64,000 nt of DNA from Leptasterias polaris (Eukaryota > Echinodermata > Asteroidea > Forcipulatida > Asteriidae): the NCBI GenBank assembly GCA_037783415.1, contig JAZGTN010000016.1:555001-619000 (forward strand). The letters run 5' to 3'. The position numbers and the translations under genes were made by a program. The notes under the pieces are model-generated. The model had not been told where the DNA came from, did not search any database, and was given only the letters and a program-made list of their open reading frames with translations. This document shows positions 1-13,100 of this stretch, piece after piece (the stretch's first letter is position 1; every line of letters starts with the position of its first letter).

Positions 1-651
1 TCTTGTACCACTGTTCACTATTTAATCATACTTTCTACAGGGGCAGGGCTTAAACATAAGAGTCATAGAGTTAAAAAAAAAAAATAAAAAAAAAACTACA
101 ATAAAAGTCACATGTGAAAATTTTAGCTGAATACAGTGTCTACTTGGTGAGAAAATAACAAAGACTCACGGTATTTTCACAACAACATCAAATCCATCCA
201 AGTTTAGCGAGGAGATAGCGAGCACCAACCACATCTCGGGTCGCAGCATTCACGAACGGACACCAACTCTCAGATTAAACTGTCTTTTGTGGAAAAACTA
301 TCCACACCATATTACTTCGAAGGGAATCTTTTCTCAAAATAGTTAATACTATCAACAGCTGCAGTTCTTCTCACCAAGTAAGTTTTTATGGTCATTAATT
401 TCTTTAAAAGTATTTATCAATCTATGACCGTCATCAAAATTAAATTCAAGGAATGGTTATAATCATCTATGCTACTTGATTATCAATCATTCACAAGATT
501 TGAAACTATTTGAGAGTGGAGAAAAGATAACACATGGGAAGTTTCCATGGGTAAGCAACAGGTCAATTTTTGTCAGCCGTCGTGCAAAGTAAATAGCATT
601 CATTAAACCACTGGGCAGAAAGGTCCAGCCTTCACAAAAATGAATTCATTA
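1..651. other. TPR 3' flank or 3' UTR, no gene seen
   Basis: Lies downstream of the TPR stop. About 290-400 resembles one arm of a common palindromic MITE (the part ending in caccaagtaag). I found no AATAAA on the minus strand between the stop and position 1; one ATTAAA variant lies at 21-26. The 3' UTR end is not resolved. Confidence 0.5.
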
Positions 652-962
652 AAGGCCTTTTCACACTATCAACGTTTGATCCGTGTCAAAGGGTCTGTAG
701 TGACTTGGTAAAATTTCAACACGGATACAAACTGTGACACTTTTACCATAGCTCTGCGCAAAATCAGCTTTTGGGTTACACGTGTAACTTTCGATCAATG
801 TATTATTGCGCGATAGTTTCACACTGCAGGGTCTTACACGGATCAAAGCGGCAACTTTTTTCTTACGCAGCGCTTTTCTTTACGCGCTTAACTACAGTGT
901 CCAGATTACACGGATCTTATCCATGTCTAACACAGAGATTTTCCGTAGTGTGAAAAGGCCTT
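652..962. mobile_element. MITE with AAGGCCTTTTCACACTA inverted ends
   Basis: The two ends are 17-bp inverted repeats, and the 311-bp body has no coding potential. It lies 175 bases past the TPR stop and so may be transcribed as 3' UTR. A degraded relative of its first 45 bases is seen near 6722-6765. Confidence 0.75.
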
Positions 963-1136
963 ATTTTAACAATACTTGGTCTAGAGGTCCGGTCTTCATT
1001 CCATCCCATGGAAAGCGAAGTAGAGGCAAACTTGTTGAGGAGAATTTCACATAAGAACAATTGGGCCTACTTGTTTGTTGCGTTTGCTACTGTTACGGGT
1101 CGTCTTTCTCCGTCTTGTATCCAGTGTTCCTTTTCA

Positions 1137-1192
1137 TCAGAACGGTTGCTGGCCACCACGACCTCTAGTAAACCTGGCACCTCTACCTCGAT
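1137..1192 (-). CDS. TPR: TPR last coding exon (RGG tail and stop)
   Basis: Encodes [17 protein letters not shown] and then TGA. The Gly/Arg-rich ending parallels human MGGRGGINRGNIN. Acceptor TTTTCAG. Arg-Gly repeats of this kind are often methylated or bind RNA in other proteins; for TPR that is inference. Confidence 0.92.
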
Positions 1193-4100
1193 CTGAAAAT
1201 GGGGAAAGAGTAGAATGGGAGAGGGGGGGATAAAGCATTGATTAATTTCTCTCAATGAATAATTGAACGCTATTAATTTATTTCCTAATATCATTCACTT
1301 ATCATCGTATCAAAAGACGTGACATTTGCTTTCAATTATACAGCAACAAAAACTACTACTTCAAACAAAACTTTAAAATACTTTACTATCCACTCAATCA
1401 ATCAATCATGCATATAGGGCTAAATACAGAATAGAAGGGGATTAAGTGGTGGGGTTCTCCAAAAAAGCAGAGCTTATTGAGTAGAGACCCCCATGACGTG
1501 TGTAGCAATAAAGGTATTAATTGCATACAGAAGTTTGTATGTTACACACTAAATGAATATAACAGGTTACGCAAACGAGGACTACGACAATAAGACACGG
1601 ACGTACGCCTACTGCACAGTATTGGTCAAGAAGATCAATCGGCAGAGGGAATGAAGCAAATAGTAGAAATTATATTTGAATGAAAAAAATTAAATCAAGT
1701 CAGCTATTAGTATCATACTAAACTAAAAATTACAAACATAAAGCCGTCACGCAACAAGTACACAATGAGTTCAAAGAAATTGAACACAATAAGTCCTTAC
1801 ATTTAATAAATAACAAATACTTTATTTGATTAAATTTGACACTCTTCTCATTTCACTTGTCAGCTCCAGATATATGAAGGATATTTAGAATTTGTGAGGT
1901 ATTAAGCAGGCTGGGTATAAGAACTTGATATATTATAGCTCAACATGTGTACTTCTAATTCAGCAAAATACATTGTATGTTGTTAGTGTCTAGAACCCAT
2001 AAAATATGTATTTTTAAGGGTGTAAAATGTAAACATTTTCGGGGCCACCCCCTTTGGACCCCTGATGAACGCCTCGCGCAAGCGCTCGGTACCTCGCTTA
2101 GCTCGCTCCTCTGTGAAAATTAACCGGCTCTTAAAAACTTCTGGTCACAACACTGTAAGTCACACAAATCAAGAGGCTTTTTGCATGTTGCACACATACA
2201 ATCAAGCGGAAATATATAATACAAATTTTGTACAAAACACACATTTCTGGATAAAGTCACAGGTGATAACATTTCGGACTTGTTCCTTGAAGAACAAGAG
2301 GGTTTGTCACCTTTGAGCTGCACAAAACAGAGCCCGTTCAGTTAGTAGGTTTAATACCAGTACCAATCCACCAAAGACAGCAAGAACCAGAGTCTGAAGC
2401 CCGAGCAAAATCCAGTGGTAGAGCCAGAGCTGAGGTTTGAAAAAGCCGGTGGAATCTTATTTCCTCTGTGTCAATTTATTGATTTGTGTTACTACTTACT
2501 TCCACCAGGTCCACCAGGTCCACCACGCGGGAATGATCGCTGTATAAAGCGCCCTCTACTCCGCACAGCTGTGCCGCCTCGGTGTTGGGGGCGCTGTAGT
2601 TGCTGCTGGGGCTGTGATTGGCTAGAGCCTGAAGAGTCCTGCCACACGATGCGCTTCAGCTTCGGTCGTTCACCTTGACCTAGTTACGAACAAATTTGAA
2701 CAAATATTTAACTCGGGTAAAAACACTGTGGTTTCTAATTAGTGGTTTTCTCATCACCGCCCAAGACGTCAGTGTTTCTAGCAGATGAGCTGAAGGTGGC
2801 CCAGGAATCGAATTCAAACGTACTCAAATATTTTATTGCTACAGTGACTTCACTTTCCGTCCCTGTGTTTACTTTTGTAGAGCAGCTTGGCTGAGGATCT
2901 GAATGCATCAAACTATTATGGTAGGCACAATTAAGCAGGGAGCCAGTCACAAACAGTATACATTGCGCAGTGTTTTAGTTGGTAACCAGTTTCTGCTTGG
3001 GAAAACTTTTGAGGACACTTGGTGGCAGCAGACTTACCAGGAAAATTAGTAAATATGTTTCAGACAAATACCAGAACCCAATTTCATAGAGATGCCTAGG
3101 CACAAAAAGAAGCTAATAAAAACAAAATTGTGCTTATAATACCAGAAAAAGGTAACTAGCCGACATACCGTGGTTACATGTGCAATTTAAGGCTAGTAGC
3201 TTGCTCATTCTTGCTTAGCGTAAAATTGTTTAGCAATATTTTCTGCTTAGGCAGCTATATGAGATTGAACCGAGGTAAGTCTACTGCCACTTAGCGTCCA
3301 AAAGTCCCCTTCTCACCGAGGCCACATTTTTCTAGCAATGCGGGAGGTCCGTCCTGCTGGAGTACAGCGCACTTGTAGGATATGTACATGCAGTGCTATA
3401 CGAAGTTGCGCTTCAAAGCACATGTCTGTGCAGTTCTGGCAAAGCGATTGCTTGACGCGCGCGTGGAAGTACTTCAGCATGGCGAGTGATAAATAGCGAC
3501 GTCATCCGAGAAGGGTCCGAGGACGTGTCGTGGCCGAGTGGATAAGAGCACCGAACTCAAGCTTTGGTGTTTCTGATCAGCAGAGTGTGGGTTCGAATCC
3601 CAGTCGTGACACGTGTGTCCTTAAGCAAGACACTTAACCACATGCTTCGTCCTTGCTTCGCCCGTGTGTTGTGTAATGCACGTAAAAGAACCCAGTGCAC
3701 TTATCGTAAAGAGAAGGGGGTTTGCCCCGGTGTTCCAGGTTTGATTGGCTGCATATTGCCCCACAGCACCTTGTAAACCATTACATGGTGCTATGCAAAG
3801 GAATAGGTCTCATACTTCAAAAAACGTAACTCCACATACCTTGTAGGAAAAATACTGAGCGCTTTGAGACACCCATCGGGAGTATAAAGCGCTATATAAG
3901 AACTGCGTATTATTATTATTATTATTATTTGGATATGATTTGTTTGTTTCTAATAATAATAATAACAGAAAGTTCATATGGCGCACAGTATCTGGAGGAC
4001 CATTCAAAGGCGCCGGTCGCTAGCAAATCACTCTGATTCAAACGAAAGATTGAAAAGATGAGTCTTAAGATGGCGTTTGAATAATGACAGGTCAGTTGTG

Positions 4101-7100
4101 TCCCTTAACTTGTCTGGCAAGGAATTCCAGAGACGCGGTGCACAGCTGGAAATATAGTAGTTGGATTCATTGGTATCCCTGCTCTCTGACCCAGAGCTGC
4201 CAACATTTGAATCTTGAAATCAGAGAGATTTTGTACCACAATCGGGGAGATAGTTAGAACTACATTCAGCACAATAGGGAAGAAGTTTCCATTATCAGGG
4301 AGATTGTCAAATTTGTTCATCAGAACATGGGACAGTCTTTTTAGATGACTCTCTGCAGAATCAGTGATAGTTGGCAGCTGTACTGACCTGTTTCAGTGCC
4401 GGTGCTTGTCTCCGGATTCTCCCTCGACTCTGGAGCCTCTGAGCTGGAAGCTGCTTCGGTCGAATCCTCACCTTGCTGGACAAAGGAACTGTTCAGAGAG
4501 AAATTGGAAAAACTGTAAATAATCCATAATAGTTCTGAATATCTTAATATAGTTCTTTATTGTGTCCGCATTTAAAATATAGATAATTGCATTCCATTGG
4601 CAATTGGAAACATTAAAATCACAGAACAAACACTTGATTTTGGATTGAACAAAGAAAAATCGACTAGAGCGGGATTTGAACCAACGACCTCCGGATTAAC
4701 GTGCCGTCGCTCTACCAACTGAACTTCAAGCCCTATATTGGTGGTCTCCCTATTGTGTCAATATCTTCTGGGGGTGCCACTCAGAAGCCACTCAACCGTA
4801 AACTGCCGTGTGGCCAGGGATCACACCCAAGCTTACGATACAACCTGGGAAGTGGCAGCCAGTGATCGCACCCAAGCTTACGATACAACCTGGGAAGCGG
4901 CAGCTAGGGATCACACCCAAGCTTCTGATACAACCTTGGAGGCGGCAGCTAGGGATCACACCCAAGCTTACGATACAACCTGGGAAGTGGCAGCCAGGGA
5001 TCACACCCAAATTTACGATACAACCTGGTAAGCGGCAGCTAGGGATCACACCCAAATATACGATCCGACCTGGAAAGTGGCAGCCAGGGATCACACCTAA
5101 GTATTTTTTCCTCACCTTTGTAATTCAAAAGCTGCAGATTTATCCTCCCCGCTAGCCTCCGTAGCTGCAGGAGAGGCTGACTGTGGGACCTCGCTGGGCA
5201 GAGTGTCAACCTCATCCTCCTGACCAGATGGTACCTGTAACTGCTGCTGCTGCAGTTGGCTACCCTCGGTTGTTGCTGGCACAGAGCGAGACGTGTCTTG
5301 ACTGCTTGCTGACAAAGATTCCTGGGCATGGCTAGATGGACTGGCTGTCAACGCCGTAGCTTTGGCAAAAAAAAGATACACAATGAAGAAACATTAACAA
5401 TGAATGAAAAATCACAATGTGATCGCTGAAGGTACACTAAAGTTTATCTGCATGCATTAATCAGTCATTGCAAATCAAAAGGTTTAAAACTAGAATTCAA
5501 ATTCAAGGTGCTAATAATAATAATAATAATAATACACAGTTCTTATTTAGCGCTTTATCACAACCGAGGGCGTCTCAAAGCAACCAGTGTTTGTTTTCTA
5601 CAAGGTATATGGAGCTATATGCGAATTAAAAGAACTCATTATTTACATAGCACCAAGTAATGGTTTACAAGGTGCTTTGGCGTAATCTGCCGTCAACTAC
5701 ACCAGAAAACACTGGGGTGAACCCCCTTCTCTGAAAGATAAGTGTACTGGGTTTCCGTTGAACATACTGACTGTACTGATTTCACAATCATGGTGTACAC
5801 TAGGTATAACTACCCATGTTGGTGGGGCATGCGTCTGAACTGACTTTCCCCAACAAGATAAATATCAGATATAACGACCCTCCTTGGAGGAGTTTAGCCC
5901 TACCTGGTGCATGAGTCTGCACTGACTTAACCAACAGGGTACATAACAGATATAACTACCCCTATTGGTGGAGTTTAGCCCCTACCTGGTGCATGAGTCT
6001 GCACTGACTTCACCAACAGGACATATAACAGGTATGACTACCCCTGTTGGTGGAGTTTAGCCCCTTCCTGGTGCATGAGTCTGTACTGACTTCACCAACA
6101 GGATATATAACAGATATGACTACCCCTGTTGGTGGAGTTTAGCTCGTACCTGGTGCATGAGTCTGCACTGACTTCACCAACAGGACATATAACAGGTATG
6201 ACTACCCCTGTTGGTGGAGTTTAGCCCCTTCCTGGTGCATGAGTCTGTACTGACTTCACCAACAGGAGAAAAAACAGATATGACTACCCCTGTTGGTGGA
6301 GTTTAGCTCGTACCTGGTGCATGAGTCTGCACTGACTTCACCAACAGGACATATAACAGATATGACTACCCCTGTTGGTGGAGTTTAGCTCGTACCTGGT
6401 GCATGAGTCTGCACTGACTTCACCAACAGGACATATAACAGATATGACTACCCCTGTTGGTGGAGTTTAGCTCGTACCTGGTGCATGAGTCTGTACTGAC
6501 TTCCACCAACAGGATATATAACAAATATAACCACCCCTATCGGTGGAGTTTAGCTCGTACCTGGTGCATGAGTCTGAAGGGGTGTGGTTGGAACACTGCG
6601 TCCACCATCGTCATCTCCTCCGAGTAGATTGATGCGAGTATCGTCCATTCCCAAATCTTTAAGAACCAAACGGTAAACAGACTTGAAATACAAGAGGGCT
6701 ATGATTTTTAAGTGACACAAGGCCTTATCACATTATCAATGTCTGATCCATGTCTAAATCCACACAATTCCAATCAGTGTAGACTTTGTCAAATTTCATC
6801 ACAGCTCACTTCCGCTCCATTTTTACCCTACTCAATGCGACATCAGCCTTTATGCAACAAGTGTATCATTTCAATCTATATATTGTGAGGTCTAATAGAT
6901 GTTAAATTTTGCATCTGGGTAAAACAATATAATTTGTTTTTTACCCTTACACCGATGTGTATTAAGCACTGTATACTTAGTACTTTCCCGAGTTCTATGA
7001 AAAAAATCCACAGGTATATCACTTGGGTGGGATTCAAACCCATGACGTTTGCATTGCTAGAGGTATAAAGTACTTAATACACATCGGTGTAAGGATAAAA

Positions 7101-10100
7101 ACAAATTAAATTGTACACTACACAAACACCAGGGTCTTACACAGTTGTGGAATCGGAAAATTCCCCATTCTGCTTTACGGAGCTGTCTGCCCAATTACAC
7201 AACAAAACCCCCCCCCACTAACTTCCTCTCCTCTATGCTGGTAATTTGTCCGATTTAGGGTCCACTAATTCAGGATATTTTCTGTTGCTTGTCTTGGTCA
7301 TGATTTAATGTCCAACGAAATAACAGAGCAGAATTTCATAGAGCTACTTAAGCACAAAAAACACTTAAGCACAACAAAATTACGCTCTCCCGAATAAGGT
7401 TACCAGCCAAAATACCATGTTACATGTACATTCTGTGACTGGTACCATGCTTACATTTGCTTAGCATAAACATTTTAGGCAATATTTCGTGCTTAAGCAG
7501 CTCTATGAAATTGAGCCCAGGCACCTAACGAGCTGGCAGAGCAATAGACAAAAGTTTTTGTTTGTTTGTTGCTTAACAACTACAGTGTGTAATACAGTGT
7601 ACGCGTAGCGGTTTACGCTGATAGAAATTAACAAAGAAGCGTTCACACAACAGCTTTCAATACATGTCAGACTGAGATGTTGAAAGAACCGGGGATGTGA
7701 TGGGCTGTTGAAAAAATACCCTGAACTGTGAGGGAAAAGTGCGAAAGCCTGCGATCTCGAAAGCTGGCAAGCGCAAAGCCCAATAATATACATTTATATT
7801 TGGTTTTAAAAGCCCTATCCGGTAATCTGGGGCGTTATTATTATTATTATTTGTTTTTTTCCGTTAAAAAACCCGGAGAAATCACATCTCTGAAGAACAC
7901 CCGAGCAATGCCATCCTTGTGAAGTAGGGCGTACTTACCTCCCTGTGTAGCTAGCTGAGCTAATCCTGGTGCCGCGGACCGAGACGGCTCCAAGTCAGAA
8001 CCTCCAAAGTGAAATCTGCCTTGAAGAAGAGGAGAACTGCAACAACAAAGGAAGGAAAGAAAAACACTTCTGTTATTTTAAGGCAATTTAAAAGTCAGAA
8101 GTTTGCTCCACCAGAGCCCAAAAATATTTTCCACAGAGAATTTGCCCGCGCATTTACAATAGAACGTGCAGGTTTTGCGCGTATTCAAACAGTAGGACCC
8201 GTTATAGTGCAAGGGTTTGTTTCCTTCACACAATAAAGGGTGTGTACAACATTGGTATTTTTGTCAAAGACCAGTATCCACACTTGATGTGACCCGCCTA
8301 ATACATGAAATATCAAACCTGTGAATGTTTAAGCTAAAGCGGTCTTCAGAGTCATGAGAAAACAGTGAAAAACCCCATTATATATTTCCACTGATTTTCA
8401 AACATTGGATTTTATCACCAATGATAAAGACTAAGCACACAAAAATTTTGTTTACCAGAATAAGGTTACCAGCCAAACTACCACGTCTCATGTACAATTT
8501 GTGACGGGTATCCTGCTCATTTTTGCTTATCAGACAATTGTTAAGCAGAATTTTCTGCTTAAGCAACTCTATGAAATCGGGCCCTGGGCCCGATTTCATA
8601 GAGTTGCTTAAGAACAAATATTAGCTAAGCGAAAAATAAATGTGTTTACCAGAAAAAGGCTACCAGCCAAATCACAAATTCATATATGTACCGTTTTTGA
8701 CTGATTTCCTGCTAATGTTTGCTTAGCAGAAATTTGATTAAGCAATATTTTCTGCTTAAGCAGCACTATGAAATTGGGCCCAGTTCTTGACAAAAGCAAA
8801 AAAAAACAATCTCAAATCCACACCTTTTCCCTCTTTCATTTAGGTAGCCATATTGAGAAAGATCAGTAAATCACTTAAGAAAATGCTTGCTGCGAAACGC
8901 AACGACCAAGTTTTGATTACTGCACAATGCACTGTTGCTCTCACTTTCGGTACCTTCTGGAGACCAAGGACAAAACAAAAAAGGGAAAACAAAAGGACTC
9001 CACATGGAATTTCTAAAGACCGGGGTGCTCCACAAGGAAATTTGTGTACAAAGTCTATGGGAAACTGTTAAGTGCAGGGACAAAGGAAAGAACAAAAGAG
9101 TGCTCCACAAGGATGCATTTTTCCGTCTGTGTGTTTGTCTGTGTGCATACAACACACACATATTGCGTACATGTACATGTCCAGGTGATGGGCAAGCAAT
9201 GGGTCAGTCAAAAATAACATCTATTAAATCGTTGCAGTACCCGCTGCTAAGGATTCGAAGTGCCTCTAGCCATCGGGCTAGCTCGGTGGTCTAGTGGTTA
9301 GACATCTGCTCTAGCAATGCAAAGGTCGTGGGTTCGAATCCCACTCGAGTTATTTGCCTGGGTTTTTTTCTTCAGGAAAGTACCGAGTATACAGTGCTTA
9401 ACCACACATTGGTGTAAGGGTAAAAACCAATTTATATTCAATGGGACAGTTGTTTTATCTCACTGCTTTGCATGCACTACAATACAAGCAAGAACCATCA
9501 AAAACAAACAGGCACTTCACAACAATCACAAAATTACAGCAAACACCTTCTGTCAGTAAAATATACTGATGCATTACATTATTGCATCAACAAACGTTTT
9601 GATAACCAAGACTATCTATATGAGCATGCGCTGTAAAGGAATTTCTTTTTGGCCTGATGAAAGAAGGAATGCCGGTGTTCTTTGGGAAACTATGACCAAG
9701 CTGGAATTCCGGCAATAGACCTTTATAATGGTGCAGGCATCTTGATTTTCTCCCATTCAAATCAATGTAACCAAACCGAGGCTGGAAGGAGAAATAGTCT
9801 GGTTCCTTTTTGTACAGTGAATATAAGCATTCATTACTGTTATTGAATGCAGGAACCATGACCAAGATGGCAACATCAGGATAAAGGTCTATAGCGGGAA
9901 GAATGGCATCGCTGGTCTTTAGTTTGGGGTAACATTGAGGAAAACTTACTTAATTGCCTCAGCAAAGCCATCAGTCCTCCTCGGTACAAAGAGGGTCGGG
10001 GTACTTGGTACCTGACGATCATCACCAAAGTCTTCAAAGGGTGCTCCTGTCCCAAGGAGCATTGGTGCCCTCCCTAAGGAGGCAAGGCGCTGTCTGGGGA

Positions 10101-13100
10101 CGGCTACATGCTGTGATGGAGTTAAGAAATAAATCACAATCAAAATACAACAAAGATGAACTTTGTGAAAATTCCTGCAAATGGCTTACTGGTCCTTATT
10201 CTAGATCAAGAGTCTGCCAGTTAGCAATCACCTTTTCATTCCTGACATCAATAATAACATTCTATTCACCAACAATGAAACCTACATGGAATGGTACCCG
10301 CTCAATGGATGTCTCCTGGCCCTGAGAGGTGGGTACCTGATCCCCAGGGGGCTCCACCCGGAACTCCGGCATGGGTACCCGGAGAGATTGATGTTCCTCC
10401 ATAGGCTGGGCTTGATCCTGCTGCTGCTGGTGGTGGTGGTGGTCTGTGTTTCCTACATCCATCTCATGACTATCTAACCCTTCTGCTTCATCATCCTCTG
10501 TTTTAAAATAATGACATATGAAGATTTAAGTTATTTATTTATTTATCTTTATTCATTTATTTTAACTACTTAACTAGACATTGGATTGATAAGGTAAAGT
10601 GTCGTTACCAGCTCATTCAATCATAATTTGATGACATCAATCACGAACACCTTGTTTTTGTAATTAACAAAAACTGAATCCCTAGTTTATTTTTTATTTA
10701 TTAATTTTTTTATTTCAAATATCAAACGGAAAAATCCTACGCAATCATGTGGAATTGAAAACCCAATGTACATGCACGGCCCCAGGTGGGATTCGAAGCC
10801 GGCTCCACAGAGGTGACAGGCAGGGAAAGAACAATGAGCTGACCTGATCCCTTATACATTTTCAACTATGCATCAGTGAAGTTAACACAATGTGCACAAA
10901 GTCTCAGCGATAGAAGTAATAATAATAAAAAGTACTTATAAAGCGATTTTACAAGGAGATCAAAGCGCTGAACAAGAATAGAAAAACAACTAAGGTGTTG
11001 AGGTTAAGAAGTGTTTAAGACGCTTCCTGAAAATAGTGATAGACGGGGAGTTCCTGATGCTGACTCTGTTCCAAAGTTTGGGGCCAACTGTTTAATAATA
11101 ATAATAATAATAATAATATGGGTAGATTTTGTTCTTTGAGAACTTGTCTTGCTATTTATTTTACTGCTGCGGAGTAGATTATTCGGAATTCGGGAGACTT
11201 CGGGAGACTTCTCAGTTCTGAAAAGAACTGTCCTGCTTATTAACTACTACCTGGGCGGGAGGTAGGAAATTGGCCGGGACTACTACTTTCACTTTGTGGA
11301 TCGATGGGGACTTCTCGTTATTAACTACACTGCGGCAGAGTAAGTTCTTAATAGGTTAAGAAGTTTGTCTGTAGAGGATCCAAAGAGCTATACAAAGATG
11401 TTTATCTTGCGCCTTCTTACCACTTATCTCTACCACTTCGTCGTCGTCTTCATCGTCCATGGTTTGATCGTCTCCGTTATCTTCATTCTCATCCCCTTGA
11501 TCCTCCATGGAGATTGCGTCCTCCCCTTCCTCATCATCTTCCATGTCTTCATCAACTTCATCTTCTTCACCCTCCTGGAATATTGTTCATAAATAAGGAA
11601 ATACAAAAAGTAGGGCATAAAATAATAATAATAATAATAATATGACATTTTTATAGAGCGCATTTCAGTTCTGGGAGAGCTCTCAATGCGCTTTACATAC
11701 AATACATAATAACAAACAAAATACAAGTATAATAATAATAATAATAATAATGACATTTTTATAGAGCGCATTTCAGTTCTGGGAGAGCTCCCAAACAAAC
11801 AAAATACAAGTATAATCTACAAATAACTTAAAATTACAAATTACAAAAAGACTGATATCTTTTTACGCAACCACATCTCTGCGGCGAGAAACATTTCATT
11901 AAACGCTTTTTACCATCGAAAGCTGCTGTAGGCTTGTAACAAATAAGTTGTTATTGCCATTAGTTTTTTTAGGAATGATTACCAAATGCATACATTCCCT
12001 TTGAAGGGTGTGTACAACATTGGTAAGGTTGAAAATATAAATGTTCACAGATTTGCACATAACTTACATGGTATAAAGATGGTCATGGTGGGAAAACTTC
12101 TTTTGAAATATTTTTGCTTGAAATGCTCTAGTTTTTAGGAAATGAGTCAAACAATTAGTCTTCATCACTGGTGATAAAATCCGATGTTTGAAAAATCTGT
12201 GAAAAATCTGTGCGCACCATCGTGTAAACACGTTCGCGCTGTGCTTTGAATTGTGCGTATTTTTCACTCGGCAGATTTGTTATTTTTTTGGGCCTAAGGA
12301 AAAATAATGTTCAGATTTGTTTTCGTTACCACAGTGGCATCTCTGCATGATACGCACATGTTACGTGTGAGGTGATCGTGAGCTAGCGCTAGTGTAGCAG
12401 TCAGGATTGGGATTTAAATGGCATAATTCCACGCAGTGCTGACTACGATAATCTTACATCTCTGGTGTCGGTGTCAACACTCGCTAATCGCGAGGCTCCG
12501 TTCGCTGGAATCGCTTCGCTCATTCCGCAAACAGGTCCAAGTCAGTGAGGTCACACCCACCACTAAAAATTGTCTAGCTATAACGCTGGTGAAAACACTG
12601 TTTTCATGACTCCGAAGACCGCTTTAGCTTAAACATTCACAGGTTTGATATTTCATGTATTAGGCGGGTCACATCAAGTGTGGATACTGGCCTTTGACAA
12701 TTACCAATGTTGAAACATTCCCTTAAAACAATGTTGTATACTGACCCCATATTCTAGATCTCCTTCTACGTTATACTCGGCGTACTCATCTTCCTCCTCA
12801 TAATCTTCAGCTTCATCTTCTTCTTCTTCTTCTTCTTCATCCCCATCTCCTACTTCCTCATCATCTGCTTGAGTAGGCTCATCCTCATCACCTAGCTCCT
12901 CCTGTCGAAGCAGACAAGAAAAATGGCCGTCACTGAATATTATTTTTTTTAATATTTATTAACCAAGTCCAACAGCGATCAAGTCGCCAATTACAGGATG
13001 GTATAGATAAAAGCTATGATACAAATAAAATATCTCCATTAGAAAAAAAAAAACATTGTGTAAACATTAATAGATTAAATTTAAAATTATACAATTAAAT

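Noticed and set aside
4792..5155. Repetitive proteins on both strands of the 45-bp array
   Set aside because: Same reason: array length divisible by three. The region is intron between two well-supported TPR exons.
5803..6576. CRISPR array
   Set aside because: Regular 82-bp periodicity but no distinct unique spacers; whole units are repeated and the setting is a eukaryotic intron.
9270..9352. tRNA gene
   Set aside because: A- and B-box-like sequences are present, but the same head recurs many times with a shared non-tRNA body and tail. It is a SINE; the same applies to 3525, 16024, 23262, 28362, 33890, 54140 and 60074.
11365..11592. Hydrophobic plus-strand membrane-like protein
   Set aside because: It is the complement of the acidic TPR exon 27; Glu/Asp codons read backwards give Phe/Leu/Ile-rich frames.
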